A stretch of DNA of 5,439 bases from Candidatus Omnitrophica bacterium CG1_02_40_15. Lineage in GTDB: Bacteria > Omnitrophota > Gorgyraeia > Gorgyraeales > Gorgyraeaceae. Positions 1-5,254 of this stretch are shown here, in pieces. Each line of letters opens with the position of its first letter. The stretch's first letter is position 1. The notes beneath the pieces were generated by a model. It saw nothing but the letters and a program-made list of their open reading frames with translations, had not been told where the DNA came from and made no database searches. The translations under genes and the position numbers were made by a program. The stretch spans positions 1 to 5,439 of the forward strand of contig MNVP01000046.1 of assembly GCA_001871815.1 (NCBI GenBank), in the 5' to 3' direction.

Positions 1-920
1 ATTAAAATACGAGAGTCTGACATTATTTTAAATCCAGAATAAAGACGAGCTGCATAAAGCAAAGTTTCTGTTATGCGGACTATCCTTGTATTAAAAAAGA
101 TATGCCCTGGTTTACGCATCTCTTCAAATAGGCTTTTCAGTAAATAAAATGACCCGTCTTTTCGGATTGTCCAATAGTCATAAGTACTTTCGCCATCGAG
201 TCTCTCTTTAATATCTATCTCAGCAATAATGCCGTCTGTTTTTGGTCTTGGCCGATATTCTTCTCTATTAGACAGCACAACTCCGATAGGCCACCCAAAA
301 GTATGGATTTCTGCTTGTTCAGCTATACGAAGTAATTCTCCTTGTGGAATGCTTGGTTTAAAGTCAGGTAAAGTCATTCGAATTTCCATGAATGCTGTCT
401 TACCGTTTTTTTTAAAAGCCCCCATGGCCGACTCTTGATTTTTAGAAATCCAATCTTCATCCCAAGAAGAAACCGAGACAGTCGGTGCTATGGTTACCAA
501 TCTCCGCTTTACGCGCTTCTCAAGCTCATCTTTAAAACCTTTGAGGTTGCTCGGTTCCCAAAATAAAATATCATACCCACTTAGGTCAAAGTGAATCTTT
601 GGTCCATCTTTTTTATAATTAGGGCTGTCCTGATTATGGTCTTCTCGCGCCGTCAGTATTAAATTACGGAATTTGTCCAACCCCATGGCGTATCCTACTT
701 CGAGGTAGCAGTTAGGTCTCTCATTGGTAAGATCTGCAACAATAATGTCTGATGTTTCAATGAATCCAACTACCTCGCTTTTTAGTAGACGTCCTTGGTT
801 ATGTTTATCAACCCGTTTTGGATCAAGATTACATGCCTTCAATGCAGGCACAATCGCATCTCTACAAACTAAATCCATATCAGTGTTCCCAATTTGCATA
901 ATAATAAAAGCTTGATTCAT
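1..920 (-). CDS. Nucleoside 2-deoxyribosyltransferase/TIR-like domain protein, 3' end beyond window
   Basis: The frame is open without a stop from ATG at 920-918 to the window edge (306 codons). The N-terminal domain (about residues 1-90) has the nucleoside 2-deoxyribosyltransferase/TIR-like pattern: a first beta strand MNQAFIIMQIG, then SDIIVADLTNERPN at 57-70 and YLEVGYAMG at 72-80. Glu74 sits where family members carry the catalytic glutamate. Such domains cleave or transfer at N-glycosidic bonds of nucleosides or NAD, and several serve in prokaryotic immunity. Residues 90-145 are a charged linker. Residues 165-306 form a second domain, with HTFGWPIG at 206-213, YDYW at 247-250 and FFNTRIVRITETLLY at 275-289; I cannot name its family, so its function is open. 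An SD (AAGAGG, 931-936) lies across the stop of the upstream 166-aa gene, 10 nt before the ATG, so the two are probably co-translated. The fold call is fairly secure; substrate and role are inferred. Confidence 0.85.
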   Translation of the reverse strand, partial: MNQAFIIMQIGNTDMDLVCRDAIVPALKACNLDPKRVDKHNQGRLLKSEVVGFIETSDIIVADLTNERPNCYLEVGYAMGLDKFRNLILTAREDHNQDSPNYKKDGPKIHFDLSGYDILFWEPSNLKGFKDELEKRVKRRLVTIAPTVSVSSWDEDWISKNQESAMGAFKKNGKTAFMEIRMTLPDFKPSIPQGELLRIAEQAEIHTFGWPIGVVLSNREEYRPRPKTDGIIAEIDIKERLDGESTYDYWTIRKDGSFYLLKSLFEEMRKPGHIFFNTRIVRITETLLYAARLYSGFKIMSDSRIL

Positions 921-927
921 CTAAAAG

Positions 928-1428
928 CTACCTCTTATCTACTATCTCTTTTGCTGGTTCATTAAATCTTATTACATATGGTGCACCAAATCTGGTTTCT
1001 GGAATGAATTTAAGATATTTTTCTGGGATCGAATAAATTAGTTTTTCTAAATCTTCTTTAACGAAAATGTTTGGATCTTTTTCGAGAAAATCACTAATTA
1101 CATTTATTCCTGTTGGCTTACCTTGTTTGTCGTCAAAAATTATGCCGTCTTTACCAATGACGACCTTAGTTAAATCATTCACTTCTTGATAACTAATAAG
1201 TTTTCTCAGAAATTTGATCTGGGGTTTGGATAATTCCTCACCTGTAAGATTTTGCTGTTGGGAAATAGCGTCTAGGCGCTCACGTTTAAGCTGCAACTCA
1301 CTAAGTTCACTACGATGAATTGCTTGATATAACATCAACCCTGCAATAAAACCAAAAACAATAAGACTCCATCCTTGGAAAGTTTTTAATAATACGAAAT
1401 ATTTTTCAACAAAATCATATATGCTCAT
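928..1428 (-). CDS. Small single-pass membrane protein, unknown family (166 aa)
   Basis: I do not recognise a family. The protein has a short N-terminal stretch, one hydrophobic segment at about residues 18-37 (WSLIVFGFIAGLMLYQAI) and a charged helix rich in Glu, Leu, Lys and Arg at about 38-57, probably a short coiled coil. A soluble domain follows at about 65-166. Arg39, Lys48, Arg49 and Arg51 just after the membrane segment favour a cytosolic C-terminus. The start is well supported: ATG at 1428 is preceded by GGAGG (1437-1441) with 8-nt spacing. The gene lies 45 bp after the 241-aa membrane-protein gene and 7 bp before the TIR-like gene, all in the same direction. This suggests a membrane component of one complex or pathway. 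The base composition is markedly AT-rich compared with the replication genes. Function unknown. Confidence 0.85.
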   Translation of the reverse strand: MSIYDFVEKYFVLLKTFQGWSLIVFGFIAGLMLYQAIHRSELSELQLKRERLDAISQQQNLTGEELSKPQIKFLRKLISYQEVNDLTKVVIGKDGIIFDDKQGKPTGINVISDFLEKDPNIFVKEDLEKLIYSIPEKYLKFIPETRFGAPYVIRFNEPAKEIVDKR

Positions 1429-1473
1429 TTAATCTTCCTCCATAACAACAATAAACCTATGCAGTGTATAAAA

Positions 1474-2199
1474 TTATTTAATTGCTCCCCATTGATCAAA
1501 TAAGTTTATTTTTCCTTCTTTCAGTGCTTTTTGGAATTCTTGACTTTCTCTCTCGGCTTTTTCTGTTGCTTCCAACAAGTCTTTTTTAGAACCCTCTTTT
1601 ATTTTTAGTAAATAAAGCCAATCGATTAGCTTCTGGTCGTCTAGATCTCTATTGGTTATTTTAAAAAAGTCTAATTTAAGTTCATTGCGTAAGCCTTCAT
1701 CTTTCAATGCCTTTAACTTATCTAAATTATCGACGTGCTCTTTCCAAATTAGATCTTTTAATATATTTACAAGACGAACGCTTGGAGATCTGCCAGTAAT
1801 ATCTTTCACTAAATTTGCTATTTCCTGTTCATTAAATTTCTTTTCCGTCAATACAGCATCACGTATTTGATTTTTCACCTCATTAATATCATTTGTTAAT
1901 CTAAAAATTGTATCTTCATGGCTCTTAATTCTATTAATGTTTTCTTGTGTGACTCTTATTTTTTTACTAATTTCTCTCAACTGGTTTATAACAACGGCCA
2001 AAACCGTGCCAAAAGCAAGGGCAATAACCGCAACCAGTCCAGAAATTGCTTTTAATATAATGCTTATCCATTTAGCATTTTGTTCATTCGCTTTTAGAAG
2101 ATATTCTTTATTTTCATCTGCAAAACCTAAACAGGTCAGAAAGATAAACAACAATATCATAAATACCATGACATATGATTTGCTAGATAATTTTTTCAT
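1474..2199 (-). CDS. Membrane protein with signal-like segment, TM helix and cytosolic coiled coil (241 aa)
   Basis: No family is recognised. Residues 1-27 look like a signal peptide or first membrane helix (lysines at 2, 3 and 7, a hydrophobic core at 10-26, possible cleavage after Ala27). A short acidic loop (28-44) follows, then a strong transmembrane helix at about 45-71. Basic residues right after it (Arg75, Lys79, Lys80, Arg82) place the remainder in the cytosol. Residues 72-125 have a heptad-like, charged pattern typical of a coiled coil, and the rest (126-241) is predicted helical and highly charged. The start ATG at 2199 is 6 bp after the recombinase stop. Its SD (GGGGGGTGA, 2206-2214) is made from the last two glycine codons and stop codon of that gene, so translation is probably coupled. 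The gene is AT-rich. It could anchor or sense for the TIR-like enzyme two genes downstream; this is inference from context only. Confidence 0.88.
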   Translation of the reverse strand: MKKLSSKSYVMVFMILLFIFLTCLGFADENKEYLLKANEQNAKWISIILKAISGLVAVIALAFGTVLAVVINQLREISKKIRVTQENINRIKSHEDTIFRLTNDINEVKNQIRDAVLTEKKFNEQEIANLVKDITGRSPSVRLVNILKDLIWKEHVDNLDKLKALKDEGLRNELKLDFFKITNRDLDDQKLIDWLYLLKIKEGSKKDLLEATEKAERESQEFQKALKEGKINLFDQWGAIK

Positions 2200-2205
2200 A
2201 CATCT

Positions 2206-2787
2206 TCACCCCCCAAACTCCACCTCCTGCTGCACCCTGAGCGCGTCCTCTTGCGTAAGCGTCGATAAATACCGCAAAGTCATTGCCGGCGTATTATGCC
2301 CCAAATGATACTGCAACGCCTTAGGATTACCTGTTTTCCTTAACCGTATAATCGCATCACTATGCCTCAAAAGGTGTGGAAATACCCTTTTTTGCATTCC
2401 TGAGCGTTCTCTAGCCTCATTTAGCACTTGCCAAGCCCTTGACCTATTTATATCAAAGAAGGGTTCTCTAGGCTCAATCTTGGTTCTGTAGGCGTAAGAT
2501 TCTAGCTTGTCCTTAAGATTAACCGGCAAAGCGACCATTCTTTTCTTTTTTCCCTTCCCCATTATCTCCATGGCCGGCCTTCCTTCAAAATTCCTTATCA
2601 ATGCCGGCGTAAGCGAAAGCGCCTCCGATATCCTTAAGCCTGTCTGGAATAAAAGTAGGATCAGCAGCCGGTCCCTTTCCTTTTTGCAGCCTGTAACAAG
2701 CTGGTTTATATCATCCTCAGTCAAGTAACTTACTGGCATATTTATCTTGTTTAAGGCCATCTTGCTCTGGACCAAGCTGTTACTCAT
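2206..2787 (-). CDS. Compact tyrosine recombinase/integrase, catalytic domain only (193 aa)
   Basis: This is a site-specific DNA recombinase of the phage-integrase/Xer superfamily. The full catalytic set is visible: Arg52 in TGLRISEAL, Lys in GKGKKK (78-82), His138 and Arg141 in HLLRH, His164 in LGH and the nucleophile Tyr173 in LRYL. At 193 aa it is much shorter than XerC/D (about 300 aa). It has only about 20 residues before the catalytic domain, so the usual N-terminal core-binding SAM-like domain is absent, as in FimB/FimE-type enzymes. ATG at 2787 is preceded by GGGGGAAG (2796-2803) with 8-nt spacing. It may resolve plasmid multimers, invert DNA or mobilise the cargo; I found no convincing recombination site. 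It is the first gene of the leftward cargo operon and is tightly coupled to the 241-aa membrane gene. Confidence is high for the family, low for the role. Confidence 0.93.
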   Translation of the reverse strand: MSNSLVQSKMALNKINMPVSYLTEDDINQLVTGCKKERDRLLILLLFQTGLRISEALSLTPALIRNFEGRPAMEIMGKGKKKRMVALPVNLKDKLESYAYRTKIEPREPFFDINRSRAWQVLNEARERSGMQKRVFPHLLRHSDAIIRLRKTGNPKALQYHLGHNTPAMTLRYLSTLTQEDALRVQQEVEFGG

Positions 2788-2950
2788 TGCCTATACTTCC
2801 CCCACTTTTGTTTAATTTCCCTGGGTGGTTTTGCCTTCTTACCACATTTTTACCTCTCCAACTACCCTAAAAACTAATCATTTGAGCTAATTTTGGATAG
2901 TTTTTTAAAGAAAAACGTCTTTGAAAAAATCTTTAATTTTTTCTCTATTT

Positions 2951-2977
2951 AGACTATTAAGACTATTAAGACTATAT
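2951..2977. repeat. Three tandem 9-bp repeats (AGACTATTA) in the AT-rich region
   Basis: AGACTATTA occurs at 2951-2959 and 2960-2968, and a third copy ending in a variant (AGACTATAT) lies at 2969-2977. The period is exactly 9 bp. The location, about 75 bp from the iterons and within the AT-rich block, fits repeated elements of a DNA-unwinding region. They could also be protein-binding half-sites for the recombinase, or chance in low-complexity DNA. Confidence 0.6.
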
Positions 2978-3019
2978 AATACTATGCGGTTTTTTTATTT
3001 TTTCGTAACTCCTTATTTT

Positions 3020-3048
3020 ATAATATGTTATAGCGTAAACATTTTCAA
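3020..3048 (-). promoter_or_regulatory. Candidate sigma70 promoter for the recombinase/cargo operon
   Basis: Read on the minus strand there is a -35 TTGAAA (3043-3048), a 17-nt spacer and a -10 TATTAT (3020-3025), each box one mismatch from consensus. It would start transcription near 3013 and give a leader of about 225 nt before the recombinase ATG at 2787. The -35 box begins 4 bp from the first iteron, so Rep bound there could influence it. The AT-rich background makes chance matches likely, hence modest confidence. Confidence 0.35.
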
Positions 3049-3051
3049 AAT

Positions 3052-3132
3052 CATACTCACTAATCGGGTTTTCCATACTCACTAATCGGGTTTTCCATAC
3101 TCACTAATCGGGTTTTCCATACTCACTAATCG
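3052..3132. repeat. Iteron array: three perfect 22-bp direct repeats plus a partial fourth
   Basis: Identical 22-bp units lie at 3052-3073, 3074-3095 and 3096-3117, head to tail without gaps. A fourth copy keeps only the first 15 bp (CATACTCACTAATCG, 3118-3132) before diverging into rep coding sequence. So the binding core is probably this 15-mer and the remaining 7 bp are spacer. A 22-bp period equals two helical turns, putting bound protein on one DNA face, as in iteron plasmids. The last copy spans the rep stop codon (TAG on the minus strand, 3126-3128). The array is the likely Rep binding site and origin, and may also act in copy-number control. Confidence 0.92.
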
Positions 3133-4121
3133 AGCAGCTCCTTTTTCCGCGGTAAAACATCAAAACAAACCGTATCTCCCTTGCGTAGCTTTGTCTTGGT
3201 CCCCAATACTCCGTTTTGTCTCAGCTCTTTTAAGAAAGCCTTAAATAATTGCCGCAGCTTAAACATTGGCTGATTAGTGTTGAAGTTGATAGCATTCAGC
3301 ACCGTTAATACATGCATCTCCCCTGGGTTTCTATGGGTTGACAAGAATCTTAAAAGGGCCTTGGAACCGTCTTTTTTTAATCTGCGCCTGAGCGAAAAGT
3401 CAATATTGGTAAGCATAGACTCTAGAAAGTACGCCATAAAATGAGGATTAAAGTATATTTTTAACGTCTTGGTCTCTTTGTTGTATTTATACGACTGGAC
3501 TATGCCCCCTATACTTCGCTTTATCTCTGTTTTTATTCTTTCTTTCCCCTTCTTTGTCCAATCAAACGTTGCTAATTCAAACCTTACAAGCTGAAAATTG
3601 TCCAAGGCTCTTTCTACACGCTCAAAAGACTTTTTTGTATAACCGGAAGATCCGTAAAGTACGTTTACGATTTCTTGCATGGATGTTTCTATAAAATGCC
3701 CGTTTTTATCGCTTCTAAATCGGTCCTTCGCTATTTTCATCAACACAAGAAAGATGTCCTCTTCGAATATGGCCAGTTTAACGCCCTCAATAACAACCCT
3801 CCCCCATCCGGTTTCATGTTCTATCCGGCCGATCTTCCTGTTTTCTTCTTTCAATTCCCTGTCCGACATGGGGAAGAATATCGATGTCTTGGCCATCTGG
3901 TGCGGCAGAAAGGCGAATATTTTCTGTTCCTCTTTTAGAGGGGCTTTGAGGACCTCTTTTTTAAATTCTTCTATGTCTTTCTCGACAGGCGCTTCCTTAA
4001 GCCTCTCCATCACCCGTGTGAGCGTCTTTTTAAGGCCTGGATCCGTGACCGTCTCAAGGCTTTTTTGCATATCTTCCACGTATTGTTTAGCTTCGCTTTC
4101 TTTTTGTTTGTTCTCTTCCAT
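3126..4121 (-). CDS. Plasmid replication initiator protein (RepA/TrfA-like, 331 aa)
   Basis: The protein probably binds the iterons beside its 3' end and opens the origin. Residues 1-65 are a charged, mostly helical N-terminal region (possible coiled coil). A conserved-looking entry segment IFAFLPHQMAKTSIFFPMS spans 68-86. A first winged-helix-like region runs over about 118-185, with YTKKSFERVERALDNFQLVRF as recognition helix plus wing. A second lies at about 244-306 (SLRRRLKKDGSKALLRFLSTH, then the 286-306 helix). This layout and wording resemble RepA/TrfA-type initiators, but the exact family is uncertain. I prefer the ATG at 4121, 4 bp after the RHH stop with GGGA upstream. An earlier TTG at 4136 would add five residues and overlap the RHH gene, with a poorer SD. 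It is the third gene of the parA operon, and its 3' end carries the partial fourth iteron. Confidence 0.85.
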   Translation of the reverse strand: MEENKQKESEAKQYVEDMQKSLETVTDPGLKKTLTRVMERLKEAPVEKDIEEFKKEVLKAPLKEEQKIFAFLPHQMAKTSIFFPMSDRELKEENRKIGRIEHETGWGRVVIEGVKLAIFEEDIFLVLMKIAKDRFRSDKNGHFIETSMQEIVNVLYGSSGYTKKSFERVERALDNFQLVRFELATFDWTKKGKERIKTEIKRSIGGIVQSYKYNKETKTLKIYFNPHFMAYFLESMLTNIDFSLRRRLKKDGSKALLRFLSTHRNPGEMHVLTVLNAINFNTNQPMFKLRQLFKAFLKELRQNGVLGTKTKLRKGDTVCFDVLPRKKELLD

Positions 4122-4125
4122 GATT

Positions 4126-4434
4126 CTATTTCCCAATCTCTTTCGTATTCTTCCCTTTTAATCCGTCCATTAGCGTGGCATTGAGCGCGTCTGTCACGCT
4201 GCGTCTCTCCCAGTACGCGAAGTTGTACAATTTTTGAAGCAGGTCCTTCTTTACATAGAAAGTCGCCTTTTTAGTATCCTTCGTCGCTGTCTTATCCCCG
4301 TTTGGCCGTTTAACCCCTTCATCTCTCACAGCACTGGCTTTGTTTGTAATGTTTTCTTTACTTACATTACTGGCTTTATCCGCAGTTTTTCTTATCAGTC
4401 GGTCCTTTAGGTTAACATTGCTTCCCATGCTCAT
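4126..4434 (-). CDS. Ribbon-helix-helix DNA-binding protein, ParG-like partition partner
   Basis: This small protein has a flexible, Lys/Asn/Ser-rich N-terminal tail (first ~55 residues) and a C-terminal ribbon-helix-helix fold. The fold consists of a beta strand KKATFYVKK, helix DLLQKLYNFAYWE, turn RRS and helix VTDALNATLMDGLKG. This tail-plus-RHH plan, directly downstream of parA, matches ParG-type centromere-binding proteins. In that family the RHH dimer binds DNA and the tail stimulates the ParA ATPase and helps repress the operon. The start is decided by a G6 tract (4441-4446). The first ATG at 4440 directly abuts it, while the ATG at 4434 has 6-nt spacing, so I start there (102 aa); 4440 would add two residues. 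The parA stop codon TAG supplies the first G of the tract. A short internal Lys-Ala-Ser repeat is encoded at 4333-4341 and 4369-4377. Confidence 0.82.
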   Translation of the reverse strand: MSMGSNVNLKDRLIRKTADKASNVSKENITNKASAVRDEGVKRPNGDKTATKDTKKATFYVKKDLLQKLYNFAYWERRSVTDALNATLMDGLKGKNTKEIGK

Positions 4435-4440
4435 TTTCAT

Positions 4441-4446
4441 CCCCCC
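4441..4446 (-). promoter_or_regulatory. G6 Shine-Dalgarno that decides the RHH gene start
   Basis: On the minus strand the parA stop reads TAGGGGGG followed immediately by ATG. With no spacing that first ATG (4440) is unlikely to be used, while the third codon, also ATG (4434), lies 6 nt away. The overlap of stop and SD suggests coupled translation. Confidence 0.6.
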
Positions 4447-5183
4447 TATTTCAGAAATTCTTTGGCTAAATCCATATAATCTCTCGCGCCGTTAGACGAC
4501 GGCGCGTAAGTTAGCACGCTTTTTGCGAACGACGGCGCCTCCGCTATCTTTACGCACTCTCTTATAACGGTCTTAAAGACTTTTTCTTTTATGTTTTTCT
4601 CGATTTCTTCCATGACTTCTTTGGTGAGCTTGCGGCGCGAATCATACATTGACGCGACTATACCCCGGACCTTCAATTTTTTATTTAGGACCTGTTTGAC
4701 TTCCTGGATCGTCCCTAATAATTGAGACAGCCCTTGAAGGCTCAGTATCTCCATCTGCAGCGGTATCAAAATCTCGCTAGTCGCGTTTAAGGCGTTGACT
4801 GTTAAGATCGATAGAGATGGCGGGCAGTCCACAAAGACATAATCATAGCCCTTGACGCCGTTCAGACGGTCTTTTAATAGATTTTCTCTGCCGATCTTAT
4901 TGACGATGGACACTTCGAAGTCGGCAAGAGCGGGGGACGACGGCAAAATATCGAGCCCTTCCTTGTTTGTAAGTAATGTTTGCAATGCTTGTTTTCCTTG
5001 CAAAAACTCGGTTATGCTTCCCTTTTCCGGTTTAATCCCAAAGGAATAGGTGAGATTGGCCTGGGGATCGAAGTCGATAAGGAGGACCTTCTTGCCTTTG
5101 GCAGCGAGAGCGCCGCCAAGGTTTATGGCTGTGGTTGTTTTTCCGGTGCCGCCTTTTTGATTTATGAGGGCAATCGTTTTCAT
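4446..5183 (-). CDS. parA: ParA-family partition ATPase (245 aa)
   Basis: This is a Walker-type ATPase that drives plasmid segregation by binding the nucleoid as an ATP dimer and moving partner-bound plasmids. Counting from the ATG at 5183, the deviant Walker A motif KGGTGKTT is at 10-17, with the signature first Lys at 10. The A' motif LLIDFDPQANL lies at 34-44 and Walker B YVFVDCPPS at 115-123. C-terminal segments RGIVASMYDSR and EAPSFAKSVLTYAPSSNGARDYMDLAKE are typical of Soj/ParA. No N-terminal helix-turn-helix is present, so it is a short ParA, with repression presumably left to the RHH partner. A TTG at 5192 would add three residues but has no SD and lies inside a palindrome. The ATG at 5183 gives the canonical MKTIALINQKGG start, with GGAAG close by at only 2-nt spacing. 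It is the first gene of the parA-RHH-rep operon. Confidence 0.95.
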   Translation of the reverse strand: MKTIALINQKGGTGKTTTAINLGGALAAKGKKVLLIDFDPQANLTYSFGIKPEKGSITEFLQGKQALQTLLTNKEGLDILPSSPALADFEVSIVNKIGRENLLKDRLNGVKGYDYVFVDCPPSLSILTVNALNATSEILIPLQMEILSLQGLSQLLGTIQEVKQVLNKKLKVRGIVASMYDSRRKLTKEVMEEIEKNIKEKVFKTVIRECVKIAEAPSFAKSVLTYAPSSNGARDYMDLAKEFLK

Positions 5184-5189
5184 TACTTC

Positions 5190-5203
5190 CAATGTTTACA
5201 TTG
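5190..5203. promoter_or_regulatory. 14-bp palindrome in the parA leader, candidate operator
   Basis: CAATGT and ACATTG form a perfect 6-bp inverted repeat around a 2-bp centre. It sits between the predicted transcription start (about 5208) and the parA ATG. That position suits a repressor site, and RHH dimers commonly bind short palindromes, so the ParG-like protein is the natural candidate. Confidence 0.5.
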
Positions 5204-5214
5204 TTGTTTTTACA

Positions 5215-5243
5215 AGTATACTCTGTAATCCTATATATGTCAA
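5215..5243 (-). promoter_or_regulatory. Sigma70-type promoter of the parA-RHH-rep operon
   Basis: On the minus strand a perfect -35 TTGACA (5238-5243), a 17-nt spacer and a -10 TATACT (5215-5220, one mismatch) precede parA. Transcription would begin near 5208, giving a leader of about 25 nt that contains the 14-bp palindrome. This is the best promoter in the window. Its -35 lies only about 10 bp from the transposase reading frame on the other strand, so the IS edge may be very near. Confidence 0.8.
5218..5230. promoter_or_regulatory. Iteron-like site overlapping the parA promoter, candidate Rep operator
   Basis: ATACTCTGTAATC matches the iteron core ATACTCACTAATC at 11 of 13 positions in the same orientation; the only differences are the two central bases. 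It covers half of the -10 box and the adjoining spacer, where a bound protein would block RNA polymerase. Many iteron initiators repress their own gene through iteron-related operators, so this is likely the Rep autoregulation site. No experimental support is visible. Confidence 0.55.
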
Positions 5244-5254
5244 GCCCTTTATAG

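Larger units (their letters stand above)
2788..3051. other. AT-rich gene-free region between iterons and recombinase, probable part of the origin
   Basis: No coding region is supported here. The portion nearest the iterons, about 2880-3050, is extremely AT-rich with long A and T runs, the composition expected of a DNA-unwinding element beside iterons. It contains three 9-bp direct repeats and a candidate leftward promoter (both listed separately). The half nearest the recombinase (2788-2880) is more balanced, and apart from the recombinase SD I see nothing definite in it. No good DnaA box or intrinsic terminator was found. The origin assignment rests on the adjacent iterons and rep gene. Confidence 0.5.

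Noticed and set aside
229..915. Two short plus-strand reading frames opposite the TIR-like gene
   Set aside because: They lie fully inside a long minus-strand frame with clear domain motifs and an SD, and their predicted peptides show no recognisable features.
2838..2846. CTTACCACA as a possible DnaA box
   Set aside because: It matches the TTATCCACA consensus at only 6 of 9 positions, too weak to call in AT-rich DNA.
2905..2922. Small hairpin AAAGA/TCTTT as an intrinsic terminator
   Set aside because: The 5-bp stem is almost all A-T, and no proper T tract follows on either strand.
2975..2980. Perfect TATAAT as a rightward promoter -10 (another at 3019-3024)
   Set aside because: No acceptable -35 box lies 16-18 nt upstream of either, and no plus-strand gene follows.
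3007..3034. Xer dif-like recombination site containing TATGTTA
   Set aside because: Only the right half loosely resembles a XerD half-site; the left half does not match, and the A/T-rich context explains the rest.
2951..3132. CRISPR array
   Set aside because: The repeats are contiguous or have 7-bp invariant spacers, without unique spacer sequences, so they are iterons and short tandem repeats.
3675..4161. Plus-strand reading frames opposite rep
   Set aside because: They are antisense to a well supported initiator gene, have no convincing SD or family similarity, and overlap each other in different frames.
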